Source: an uncultured Clostridium sp.
GTDB lineage: Bacteria; Bacillota; Clostridia; Lachnospirales; Lachnospiraceae
Assembly (NCBI GenBank): GCA_905192625.1
Contig: CAJJLI010000093.1
Coordinates: forward strand, 1 to 7,168
DNA length: 7,168 nucleotides
Reading direction: 5' to 3'
In this document: one piece after another, positions 1-6,501 of the stretch
Layout: the number at the start of each line of letters is the position of its first letter
How positions within the stretch are numbered: the stretch's first letter is position 1
The notes under the pieces: model-generated
Database searches by the model: none
Told to the model about the DNA's origin: nothing
Seen by the model: only the letters and a program-made list of their open reading frames with translations
Position numbers and translations under genes: made by a program

Positions 1-55
1 AGTGATTGATGCGTCGAGGACCGTTGACGGCGGGTGAGAAGGTACAGTTCACGGC
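1..55. other. Sequence not continuous with flhF (probable chimeric end)
   Basis: The flhF reading frame downstream does not extend back through this stretch: in that frame there is a TGA at 35-37, and the residues before about base 56 do not look like FlhF. The invariant aspartate of the GTPase DTAGR motif is replaced by glycine exactly where similarity stops. By hand count 32 of 55 bases are G or C, richer than the AT-rich genes that follow. Another frame reads from an ATG at 9-11 as MRRGPLTAGEKVQFT. That resembles, from memory, the N-terminus of actinobacterial tRNA (adenine-58-N1)-methyltransferase (TrmI). The simplest inference is a chimeric read or contig end; a real rearrangement that destroyed flhF is less likely. 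Confidence 0.6.
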
Positions 56-394
56 ACCGCTGGTCGCTCACATCGTTCCAAAGAGCAAAGAGATGATATT
101 GAAAAATTAATCAACTGTATTCCGAAAGAAGACAGAGAAATTTATCTTGTGTTAAGTTCTACGACAAAGTATAAAGATTTAGTTCGAATTACTGAGGCGT
201 ATTCTGAAATAACCGACTATCGATTGATTTTTACTAAGCTTGATGAAACGACATCGATTGGTAATCTCTTAAACGTTAAAATGTTAACAGGGGCACCGCT
301 TTCTTATGTTACCGATGGACAAAATGTGCCAGAGGATATTTCAAAAATTGATGCTCAACAGATTGCAAAGCAACTTTTAGGGGGCAATGAATAG
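56..394 (+). CDS. flhF: Flagellar biosynthesis GTPase FlhF, C-terminal part (5' partial)
   Basis: FlhF is an SRP-family GTPase that acts at the membrane to set the site and assembly of flagella. Only the last 112 codons are present. Visible motifs are TAGRS (56-70), the remains of the G3 DTAGR motif, TKLDE (233-247), the G4 guanine-specificity motif, and the G5-type segment GAPLSYVTDGQNVPEDI (from 290), which is typical of Ffh/FtsY/FlhF. The P-loop, the N domain and the basic N-terminal region are missing because similarity stops at about base 56. An internal ATG-like start in this stretch would not give a functional GTPase. The stop codon TAG directly abuts the flhG start, the usual flhF-flhG arrangement. 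Identity is firm from the G4 and G5 motifs plus the neighbour; the exact 5' limit is set by the junction and not by a start codon. Confidence 0.93.
   Translation, partial: TAGRSHRSKEQRDDIEKLINCIPKEDREIYLVLSSTTKYKDLVRITEAYSEITDYRLIFTKLDETTSIGNLLNVKMLTGAPLSYVTDGQNVPEDISKIDAQQIAKQLLGGNE
379..384 (+). promoter_or_regulatory. Ribosome binding site of flhG inside the end of flhF
   Basis: AGGGGG lies 10 bases before the flhG ATG and within the last codons of flhF. This placement, together with the directly adjacent stop and start codons, suggests translational coupling of the two partner proteins. It supports the start at 395, which also preserves the N-terminal DQAxxLR motif. Confidence 0.6.
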
Positions 395-1285
395 ATGGAT
401 CAAGCAGAACAATTACGAAAATTAGTGAGACAACAAAATGCTCATAAAGGTTGTTCAAGGGTAATAACTATTACCAGTGGAAAGGGTGGCGTTGGTAAAT
501 CAAGTACTTCGGTAAACCTTGCAGTAGAAATGACAAGGTTAGGAAAAAAAGTCGTTATATTTGATGCTGACTTTGGACTTGCTAATATTGAGGTTATGTT
601 TGGTATACGACCAAAGTACAATTTGGCAGACTTAATGTTTCATGGAAGAGAGTTAAAAGAGATTGTAACGCAAGGACCAGAAGGAATTGGATTTATTTCA
701 GGCGGTTCTGGGATACAAGAATTAACTAGATTAACTAGAGAACAAATTATTTATTTATCCAATAAATTGGTAGAGCTTGATGAATTGGCTGATATTATTA
801 TAATAGATACGGGTGCAGGTATTTCGGATAACGTACTTGAATTTGTCACTGCGTCATCGGAAGTTTTGTTGATTACAACACCGGAGCCTACATCCATCAC
901 AGATGCTTATGCGTTACTAAAGACATTAAATAAAAAAGAAGATTTCTCAAAAGAAGATACGACTATAAATATTATATCAAATCGTGTATCAAATGATAGT
1001 GAGGGTAATGATATTTATCAAAAATTAAGTACTGTTGTCGATAACTTCTTGAATTTTCACATCGATCATTTAGGTAACATACCGCAGGATCCCTTGGCAT
1101 TAAAGGCAGTCATACAGCAAAGCCCGGTAACAATGATTTATCAGAATTCACCATCAGCGATTGCGTATAAGAAACTTGCTGCAAAGCTATGCGATGATGT
1201 TACGGATGTCCAAATGCAGAAAAAAGGCATATCTCAGTTATTTACAAGCTTGATTAAATCGAAATACATTTTCAAAAAGCATTAG
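395..1285 (+). CDS. flhG: FlhG (YlxH/FleN) MinD-like ATPase, flagellar number regulator
   Basis: FlhG is a MinD/ParA-type ATPase that dimerises with ATP at the membrane and stimulates the GTPase of FlhF, limiting flagellar number and placement. The 296-residue protein has the normal family length. Residues 2-8 read DQAEQLR, matching the DQAxxLR activator motif known to act on FlhF. The deviant Walker A motif is KGGVGKS (30-36), with the signature lysine K30 and the P-loop lysine K35. DADFGLANI follows at 57-65, and the Walker B-type segment IIIIDTGAG is at 134-142. The last ~20 residues (LFTSLIKSKYIF and nearby) could form the amphipathic membrane-targeting helix seen in MinD-like proteins; this is inference. 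The start codon touches the flhF stop. All ATPase residues appear intact. ParA or MinD proper are unlikely alternatives given the N-terminal motif and the flhF neighbour. Confidence 0.96.
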   Translation: MDQAEQLRKLVRQQNAHKGCSRVITITSGKGGVGKSSTSVNLAVEMTRLGKKVVIFDADFGLANIEVMFGIRPKYNLADLMFHGRELKEIVTQGPEGIGFISGGSGIQELTRLTREQIIYLSNKLVELDELADIIIIDTGAGISDNVLEFVTASSEVLLITTPEPTSITDAYALLKTLNKKEDFSKEDTTINIISNRVSNDSEGNDIYQKLSTVVDNFLNFHIDHLGNIPQDPLALKAVIQQSPVTMIYQNSPSAIAYKKLAAKLCDDVTDVQMQKKGISQLFTSLIKSKYIFKKH

Positions 1286-1334
1286 TTTGTAAGTATTCGA
1301 TTTGACAGAAGTATAAATACGATATGTAGTTCAT

Positions 1335-1339
1335 GGAGG
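1335..1339 (+). promoter_or_regulatory. Ribosome binding site that decides the PilZ gene start
   Basis: GGAGG sits five bases before the ATG at 1345. The upstream in-frame ATG at 1333 overlaps this site and has no purine-rich sequence in front of it. The 1345 start is therefore preferred, and it gives an N-terminus (MWGNILTVGDKIEL) typical of YcgR-like proteins. Confidence 0.75.
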
Positions 1340-1344
1340 TTATA

Positions 1345-2031
1345 ATGTGGGGAAATATACTAACAGTGGGCGATAAGATTGAACTGTTTCACTGCAACAA
1401 TCGAATCGGTGCAGTTAATAAGCCGAATATCTACATGAGTCAATTGTTAGATATACAAGGAGGCAATAAAGCAAGCATTGCAATGCCGATACAAAAGGGA
1501 AGGGTTGTTTTACTTAATGTAGGTGAAACATACTCATTGTGTTTTTATACAAAACTTGGTTTATATCAATGTAAAGCTGTTGTGAAAGAACGTTTTCGCA
1601 ATCAAAACTTATTTATAGCAAATGTTGAGTTTACTTCAGAACTTGAAAAAAATCAACGAAGGCAATATTATCGCTTGGAATGTCTGATTGATTTTAAGTA
1701 TGGACTTGTGATGGATGAAAGTCATGAGCCTAAAAGTTGGATCAGTGGTGTAATTACTGATATTAGTGGAGGGGGACTTCGCTTTCATTCTCAAAAACAA
1801 TTACAAGCTGAGTTATTAATGACCTCTTTTTCTTTATTTACAGCGCAAGGTTTAAAAAATTTTAAAATAGAAACTAAAATTATTACTTGTCAACCTGCCT
1901 CCAATCGTAATGGGAAATATGAGTATCGCGTGGAATTTGTTAATATAACGAAAGAGGATAGAGAAATCATAGTCCGATATATCTTCGAAGAAGAAAGAAA
2001 ACGGAGAAGAAAAGAAAGAGGTCTAAATTAA
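1345..2031 (+). CDS. PilZ-domain flagellar brake protein (YcgR / YpfA-MotI type)
   Basis: This is a predicted cytoplasmic cyclic di-GMP receptor that slows or stops flagellar rotation. From the preferred start it is 228 residues. Residues 1-100 are the YcgR-type N-terminal beta domain, beginning with the typical VGDKIEL. Residues ~104-222 are a PilZ domain. The cyclic di-GMP motifs are intact: RxxxR at 106-110 within RRQYYR, and DxSxxG at 139-144 (DISGGG). The tail (~215-228) is very basic and probably helical, common in this family. It lies 59 bp after flhG and 3 bp before cheB, so it is probably co-transcribed with the chemotaxis genes. That context favours a motility role over a cellulose or alginate PilZ role. 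The family is certain; the direct target (MotA, or the FliG/FliM switch) cannot be told from sequence. A longer product from the ATG at 1333 is possible but less likely. Confidence 0.9.
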   Translation: MWGNILTVGDKIELFHCNNRIGAVNKPNIYMSQLLDIQGGNKASIAMPIQKGRVVLLNVGETYSLCFYTKLGLYQCKAVVKERFRNQNLFIANVEFTSELEKNQRRQYYRLECLIDFKYGLVMDESHEPKSWISGVITDISGGGLRFHSQKQLQAELLMTSFSLFTAQGLKNFKIETKIITCQPASNRNGKYEYRVEFVNITKEDREIIVRYIFEEERKRRRKERGLN

Positions 2032-2034
2032 CTT

Positions 2035-3156
2035 ATGAGAAAAAATATTTTAGTTGTTGATGACTCTGCACTTATGAGAAGACTTATATCTGATATAATT
2101 AAATCAGATGAGAGATTTGTTATAAGTGATATTGCATCCAATGGTTTAGAGGCATTTGATCTTGTTACCTTATATCCCCAAAAATATGATGCCATTCTTT
2201 TGGATATTAATATGCCAAGAATGAGCGGTATTGAGTTTTTGGAACAACTGAACAAATTACATATAAAGCACAAGATCATCATGGTTAGTACTTTGGCCAA
2301 AGAAGGAGCAAAAGAAACCATACGATGCTTAGAATTGGGAGCTTTTGACTTCGTTACGAAGCCAGAGAGCTACATTCAAGCGAAGAATCATAGCTTTAGG
2401 GATAAGATTCTTAAGACGCTATGCATTGCTTTACATATGGAGTATCAGAACTATGAGAGTGAGAATCTCGAGGATAAAAAGGATGTGATTGACACAGTTC
2501 TTTCTACAACAAGAGAGCTTAAGGAAATCACGAAGAAACCCATAACAAAGCAAACTTTTGTAAGAGGAATGAAAGGATCACAAAAAATAGTTGCACTCGC
2601 GTGTTCCACGGGTGGGCCCAAAGCCTTACAACAAGTGATACCACAGCTTCCAGGTAACCTTGATTCTCCTGTGATTGTAGTTCAACATATGCCTGAGGGT
2701 TTTACAAATTCATTAGCGCAACGATTAAATGAAATGAGTAAAGTTAAGGTAAAAGAAGCAGAGCATGGTGAAATAGTAAAAAAAGGTGTCGTTTATATTG
2801 CCAAGGGTGGAAGACAACTTCGACTTGTTAAAAATGGAGAAGCACATCAAATCCATATTACGGATGAGCCACCAAGGAATGGGTTAAGACCATGTGCAGA
2901 CATCATGTACGAATCTCTTTTAGATGCAAATTACGATGAAATAACCTGCGTCATACTAACTGGTATGGGCGCAGATGGTACATATGGCATCAAGCAACTA
3001 AATGATAAAAAAAATATTTACGTAATAGCACAAGACGAGGCAACATCAATTGTTTATGGAATGCCGAAAGTTATAAAAGAAGCAGGTTATGTGGATGAAG
3101 TTGTTTCTATATCGGATGTTGCCAGTTCTATTACGAAGAATGTAGGGGTGAGATAA
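2035..3156 (+). CDS. cheB: Chemotaxis response regulator protein-glutamate methylesterase CheB
   Basis: CheB removes methyl groups from receptor glutamates, and deamidates receptor glutamines, when phosphorylated by CheA. Residues 1-125 are a receiver domain: acidic pair D9-D10, phosphoacceptor D57 in LLDINMP, S85 and K109 in TKP. A charged linker of roughly 55 residues (~128-182) leads to the methylesterase domain (183-370). Its catalytic triad matches the family: S191 in CSTGGP, H218 in VQHMP and D314 in GMGADG. Length (373) is slightly above the enterobacterial ~350, mostly from the linker. The start MRKNILVVDDSALMRR is typical. The best Shine-Dalgarno (AGAGG, 2017-2021) lies 13 bases upstream, which is long, so translation may be helped by coupling to the PilZ gene, whose stop is 3 bp away. 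cheA follows after one base. Confidence 0.97.
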   Translation: MRKNILVVDDSALMRRLISDIIKSDERFVISDIASNGLEAFDLVTLYPQKYDAILLDINMPRMSGIEFLEQLNKLHIKHKIIMVSTLAKEGAKETIRCLELGAFDFVTKPESYIQAKNHSFRDKILKTLCIALHMEYQNYESENLEDKKDVIDTVLSTTRELKEITKKPITKQTFVRGMKGSQKIVALACSTGGPKALQQVIPQLPGNLDSPVIVVQHMPEGFTNSLAQRLNEMSKVKVKEAEHGEIVKKGVVYIAKGGRQLRLVKNGEAHQIHITDEPPRNGLRPCADIMYESLLDANYDEITCVILTGMGADGTYGIKQLNDKKNIYVIAQDEATSIVYGMPKVIKEAGYVDEVVSISDVASSITKNVGVR

Positions 3157-3157
3157 A

Positions 3158-5278
3158 ATGGATGTAAGCCAATATTTAGAAATATTTATTGATGAAACGA
3201 AAGAACATCTTCAGAGTTTAAATGAGCAGTTATTAATACTGGAAAAAGAACCTGACAATAGTGAAACGATTAATGAAATATTCCGTGCTGCACACTCGTT
3301 AAAGGGAATGGCAGGAACCATGGGATATAAGAGAATGCAACGTTTAACTCACGACATGGAAAATGTTTTTTCAGAAATACGTACTGGAAAGATGAGTGTG
3401 AAAGCGGAATTAGTAGATGTGCTCTTTCGCGGATTGGATGCACTTGAGTCTTATTTAACTAACATTGTAAACTCAGGGAATGAAGGGGAGGAAGATTACG
3501 AAGACATCTTATCTTCATTAAATCGTATTCTAAAAGATGGTCTTACTGCCCAGAAGGAAGTTCAGGCAGAGAATGCTTCCGTGACAAAAGAAGCGGATGC
3601 GCCTTTGACAGCAGCGTCATTGAATGCAAATAAAAATGATGGTGAAGAAAAGGTGAAGGAGGCTATGAAAGAACTTTCACTTGCAGATCATGAGGAACGT
3701 GCCATTGCAAAAATGTATGAAGATGGCGGAAACGCTTATGAAATTACGGTGACTATCCAGGAAAGTTGTATTTTAAAATCTGCAAGAGCATATTTAGTAT
3801 TTAAAGCCTTTGAAGAAATCGGTGATGTTATTAAATCCAATCCAGAAGTTCAAGATATTGAAGATGAACAATTCGATTATGATTTCACAGTTGTATTACT
3901 TACGAAGGAAACTGCAGAAAAAGTTGAAAAATTAGTCCTTGGTATATCTGAAATTAAGGATGTAATTGTACATAGAATAGAACCAAAGAAAATAGTTGAA
4001 GATGAGGCTCAAAGTACAAGAGAGAATAATTCCAAAACAGGTGTTAGTTCATCAATTAAAAGCAATGCACCTCAAAGAGGCACTACAGCTACAGCAAATC
4101 AGCAGACTGCAAAACCAGTTGTGAATCGCTCTGTACGTGTCGATATTGAAAAATTAGATGATTTAATGAATTTAGTTAGTGAATTAATTATTGCAAAGAA
4201 TGGTCTTGTTTCTATGAATGTGAATGAGTCAAAGACAAGAGAGAATACAAGTTTCCATGAGCAAATTGAATATCTTGAGCGCATTACAACAAATCTTCAT
4301 CAATCGGTTATGAAAGTACGAATGGTTCCAATTGAAAGTGTTGTGAATCGATTCCCACGTATGATTCGTGATTTATCGAAGAAACTTGGTAAGAGCATGG
4401 AACTTTTTATGACAGGTGAAGATACTGAACTTGATCGAACTGTAATTGATGAAATCGGTGATCCTTTAATGCATTTGTTACGAAACGCAGCAGATCATGG
4501 GTTAGAATCCAATGAGGAAAGAATACGTTTGGGCAAATCAGAGGTTGGTTCTATCTACTTAGACGCATATCAAGAAGGTAACAATGTTGTCATTGAAGTA
4601 CGTGATGACGGAGCTGGAATTGACGTTGAAAAGGTAAAACGAAGTGCGATCAATAAAGGAACAATTACAGAAGAACAAGCTACCATCATGTCAGATAAGG
4701 AAATTATAGATCTATTATTTAAGCCAAGCTTTTCCACCGCGCAAGTGATATCGGATGTATCTGGACGAGGAGTGGGACTTGATGTTGTTAAAACAAAAAT
4801 TGAGGCACTTGGTGGAAGCATTGAAACAAAAACTGAATTAGGTCAGGGTAGCAAATTCATAATCCACTTACCGCTTACATTAGCAATTATTCAAGCGCTT
4901 ATGGTTGAGCTTGGATCAGAAAAGTATGCAATACCATTAGGAAGTATTGAGACCATTGAAAATGTATCAACAAAGGATATTAAATACGTTCAAACGAAAG
5001 AAGTAATTCACCTTCGTGGTAACGTAATACCACTTGTCCGTCTAACGAAAGTCCTAGATGTTGCAGACAGCAAAGAAGATGTAAACGAGCTCACAGTTGT
5101 TATTGTGAAAAAGGGTGATAAGTTAGCTGGTTTGGTTGTTGATAATCTAATCGGTCAATTAGAAATCGTAATTAAGTCCATCGGTAAGTATATCAATAAC
5201 AGCAAGATAATTAGCGGTGCAACTATTTTAGGTGATGGCGAAATAGCGCTGATTCTTGACGTTAACGCTTTGGTATAG
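3158..5278 (+). CDS. cheA: Chemotaxis sensor histidine kinase CheA
   Basis: CheA binds receptors with CheW, autophosphorylates, and passes phosphate to CheY and CheB. All five domains are visible in 706 residues. P1 (1-125) carries the phosphorylated H46 in AAHSLKG. P2 (~190-275), the CheY/CheB docking domain, begins near AYEITVTI. P3 (~325-385), the dimerisation helices, includes RVDIEKLDDLMNLVSELI. P4 (~386-570) is the ATPase, with the N box LLRNAADHG (H439, N443), G1 DDGAG (483-487), F box FKPSFS (521-526) and G2 GRGVG (536-540). P5 (~573-706) is the CheW-like receptor-coupling domain. The two linkers (126-189 and 276-324) are rich in Ala, Asn, Ser, Thr, Gln, Lys and Glu and look disordered. 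AGGGGTG at 3144-3150 is the ribosome binding site, seven bases from the ATG. All catalytic residues are intact. Confidence 0.98.
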   Translation: MDVSQYLEIFIDETKEHLQSLNEQLLILEKEPDNSETINEIFRAAHSLKGMAGTMGYKRMQRLTHDMENVFSEIRTGKMSVKAELVDVLFRGLDALESYLTNIVNSGNEGEEDYEDILSSLNRILKDGLTAQKEVQAENASVTKEADAPLTAASLNANKNDGEEKVKEAMKELSLADHEERAIAKMYEDGGNAYEITVTIQESCILKSARAYLVFKAFEEIGDVIKSNPEVQDIEDEQFDYDFTVVLLTKETAEKVEKLVLGISEIKDVIVHRIEPKKIVEDEAQSTRENNSKTGVSSSIKSNAPQRGTTATANQQTAKPVVNRSVRVDIEKLDDLMNLVSELIIAKNGLVSMNVNESKTRENTSFHEQIEYLERITTNLHQSVMKVRMVPIESVVNRFPRMIRDLSKKLGKSMELFMTGEDTELDRTVIDEIGDPLMHLLRNAADHGLESNEERIRLGKSEVGSIYLDAYQEGNNVVIEVRDDGAGIDVEKVKRSAINKGTITEEQATIMSDKEIIDLLFKPSFSTAQVISDVSGRGVGLDVVKTKIEALGGSIETKTELGQGSKFIIHLPLTLAIIQALMVELGSEKYAIPLGSIETIENVSTKDIKYVQTKEVIHLRGNVIPLVRLTKVLDVADSKEDVNELTVVIVKKGDKLAGLVVDNLIGQLEIVIKSIGKYINNSKIISGATILGDGEIALILDVNALV

Positions 5279-5282
5279 GAGG
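5277..5282 (+). promoter_or_regulatory. Ribosome binding site that decides the cheW start
   Basis: A perfect AGGAGG overlaps the cheA TAG stop codon (5276-5278) and lies six bases before the ATG at 5289. The alternative upstream in-frame ATG at 5256, inside cheA, has no comparable site. It would add 11 residues (MTLTLWYRRLS) unlike any CheW N-terminus I know. The overlap makes translational coupling of CheA and CheW likely. Confidence 0.85.
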
Positions 5283-5288
5283 CTTAGT

Positions 5289-5741
5289 ATGGAGATAAAT
5301 AATAGTGTAGTAGCAGATTTAAAGCAATACATCGTGATTAAACTTGGAAATGAACAGTATGGTATTGACATACAGTACATTGATAACATTGTTCGTATGC
5401 AACGTATTACTAGAGTTCCAAAATCACAATCTTATTTTAAAGGTGTTATTAATATTCGTGGAGAAATCATACCAGTTATGAGCCTACGTTTAAAATTTCA
5501 ATTAGAAGCGGATGAAATAACGAATGCTTCAAGAATCATTATAATAAAATTTGAGCCACAATCAGCAATTGGAATTATTGTAGATGAAGTCAAAGAAGTG
5601 GTTACATTAGAAGATGAAAATATAGATTTTAATACAGGATTATCAAATGATGAGAAAGCTTCTTATCTATATGGGGTAGGAAAGCATGGTGATACATTGA
5701 TTTCTTTATTAAATTTACAGGCGGTAATTATAGACAAATAG
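5289..5741 (+). CDS. cheW: Chemotaxis adaptor protein CheW
   Basis: CheW is the cytoplasmic adaptor that links receptors to the P5 domain of CheA. The 150-residue protein is one CheW domain with its usual landmarks: KQYIVIKLGNEQYGIDI at 12-28, ITRVPKS at 40-46, and the conserved GVINIRGEIIPV at 52-63, whose R58 corresponds to the conserved arginine needed for CheA and receptor coupling. IGIIVDEV and the C-terminal LLNLQAVI strand complete the second subdomain. The start at 5289 is chosen from the AGGAGG at 5277. There is no receiver domain, so this is CheW and not CheV. It follows cheA by ten bases and is followed by the largest intergenic gap in the window, which holds a hairpin. Confidence 0.96.
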   Translation: MEINNSVVADLKQYIVIKLGNEQYGIDIQYIDNIVRMQRITRVPKSQSYFKGVINIRGEIIPVMSLRLKFQLEADEITNASRIIIIKFEPQSAIGIIVDEVKEVVTLEDENIDFNTGLSNDEKASYLYGVGKHGDTLISLLNLQAVIIDK

Positions 5742-5756
5742 TCAAGGAAGTAAGAT

Positions 5757-5834
5757 AAAAGGCTGTAGCAAAACTTGATTTACATGCGATGGTACACAAA
5801 GCCTTAGCAATGTATCGCTTTGCAACAGCCTTTT
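5757..5834 (+). terminator. Long imperfect hairpin between cheW and cheC, terminator-like
   Basis: The arms at 5757-5774 and 5817-5834 are inverted repeats matching at 16 of 18 positions. The left arm starts AAAAGGCTGT and the right arm ends ACAGCCTTTT. Pairing can continue inward (GAT, ACAT and GC against GCAATGTATC at 5807-5816) with small bulges, leaving an apical loop of about 19 bases. The GC-rich core followed by a T-rich run (TTTTGTTCTT) resembles a rho-independent terminator, and the A-rich left arm would let it work on both strands. The 78-base length and extended stem are larger than a minimal terminator. A processing or attenuation structure, or a small dispersed repeat, are alternatives. 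Its place inside a co-oriented che cluster suggests partial read-through and lower cheC/cheD expression; that is inference. Confidence 0.55.
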
Positions 5835-5862
5835 GTTCTTCGTAAGAGTAATTATCGGCGTG

Positions 5863-5869
5863 AAAGGAG
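5863..5869 (+). promoter_or_regulatory. Ribosome binding site of cheC
   Basis: AAAGGAG lies six bases before the cheC ATG at 5876. The strong site after the hairpin means cheC does not rely on coupling to cheW. No convincing promoter was seen in the 41 bases between the hairpin and this start. Confidence 0.7.
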
Positions 5870-5875
5870 TTAGAA

Positions 5876-6493
5876 ATGGCAGAAGTAGAATTGGACTCTA
5901 TGGATTCTGTTCAATTTGATGTATTAAGGGAAATTGGAAACATAGGAGCAGGCAATGCAACAACCGCTTTATCTCAAATGTTAAATTCTAAAGTAGATAT
6001 GAATGTCCCTAAAATTGAATTACTTGAATTTAAAGATTTATCAGAATTAATTGGTGGGGCTGAAAATTTAGTTGTAGGAATATTATTAACGCTGGAAGGT
6101 AGCATTGATGGAATGATAATGTTCATCTTAGAAAAAGAGCCAGCGCATCAAATTGTAAATATGTTAATGGCTGGTTTAGGAGATGGAAGTGATTGCTTTA
6201 CAGAGATGGAATTATCTGCCTTACAGGAAATTGGAAATATCATTGCAGGAGCTTATCTAAATTCACTTTCTACGTTAACGAACTTAACGATTACATCAAG
6301 TGTTCCATATATGGCAATTGATATGGCAGGAGCCATTTTAAGCGTACCAGCAATAGAGTTTAGTAAAATTAGCGATAAGGCATTATTAATTGAAACAGAA
6401 TTCGGAAATAAAGGGACAGAAGTAAATGGCTATTTTATTTTAATACCAACTTTAGAATCGTATAATACCATTCTTACATCCCTAGGAATGTAG
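5876..6493 (+). CDS. cheC: CheY-P phosphatase CheC
   Basis: CheC dephosphorylates CheY-P and binds CheD, linking signal output to receptor adaptation in Bacillus/Thermotoga-type chemotaxis. The 205-residue protein is close to the B. subtilis length. The two pseudo-symmetric phosphatase motifs fit the consensus [D/S]xxxExxN-x22-P exactly: D15/E19/N22/P45 and S114/E118/N121/P144, within LREIGNIGAGNA and LQEIGNIIAGAY. Having both sites separates it from CheX, and the lack of a C-terminal switch (SpoA) domain separates it from FliY. The ribosome binding site supports the start. cheD follows eight bases after its stop, in keeping with the CheC-CheD complex. The long gap and hairpin upstream may set its level apart from cheA and cheW. 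Confidence 0.96.
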   Translation: MAEVELDSMDSVQFDVLREIGNIGAGNATTALSQMLNSKVDMNVPKIELLEFKDLSELIGGAENLVVGILLTLEGSIDGMIMFILEKEPAHQIVNMLMAGLGDGSDCFTEMELSALQEIGNIIAGAYLNSLSTLTNLTITSSVPYMAIDMAGAILSVPAIEFSKISDKALLIETEFGNKGTEVNGYFILIPTLESYNTILTSLGM

Positions 6494-6496
6494 GTG
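6492..6496 (+). promoter_or_regulatory. Ribosome binding site that decides the cheD start
   Basis: AGGTG at the cheC stop codon lies five bases before the ATG at 6502. The in-frame TTG at 6499 is too close to it. The ATG at 6511 is directly abutted by its purine run (GGGGGAG, 6504-6510) with no spacer. 6502 is therefore the best start, although all three would keep the whole catalytic domain. Confidence 0.5.
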
Positions 6497-6501
6497 AGTT
6501 G

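Noticed and set aside
722..739. Perfect 9-base tandem duplication TTAACTAGA within flhG.
   Set aside because: It encodes LTRLTR in frame, in a segment where FlhG proteins usually have similar leucine-rich sequence, so it is explained by coding content.
1302..1328. TTGACA (1302-1307) with TATGTA (1323-1328), a possible SigA promoter before the PilZ gene.
   Set aside because: The spacing is only 15 bases and the -10 is a weak match (4 of 6), with flhG just upstream in the same direction. Not strong enough to annotate.
1333..1344. Longer PilZ protein from the ATG at 1333 (adding MEVI).
   Set aside because: The extra codons overlap the GGAGG ribosome binding site that fits the ATG at 1345, and there is no site for the earlier start.
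2028..2321. Minus-strand open frame of 97 codons opposite the start of cheB.
   Set aside because: It lies fully over the CheB receiver domain, and its protein shows no recognisable family. It is a shadow of the real gene.
4099..4821. Two minus-strand open frames (4099-4284 and 4570-4821) within cheA.
   Set aside because: Both overlap clearly conserved CheA P3 and P4 domain sequence and have no homology that I can see. Shadows.
5256..5288. CheW start inside cheA, adding 11 residues.
   Set aside because: No ribosome binding site precedes it, and the extra residues are simply cheA sequence read in another frame. The AGGAGG at 5277 fits the ATG at 5289.
5852..5859. TTATCGGC, the exact reverse complement of the sigma-28 (SigD) -10 element GCCGATAA, upstream of cheC.
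   Set aside because: It would point backwards into cheW, and no TAAA-type -35 element lies about 15 bases away on that strand (the + strand there reads AATG). Probably chance.
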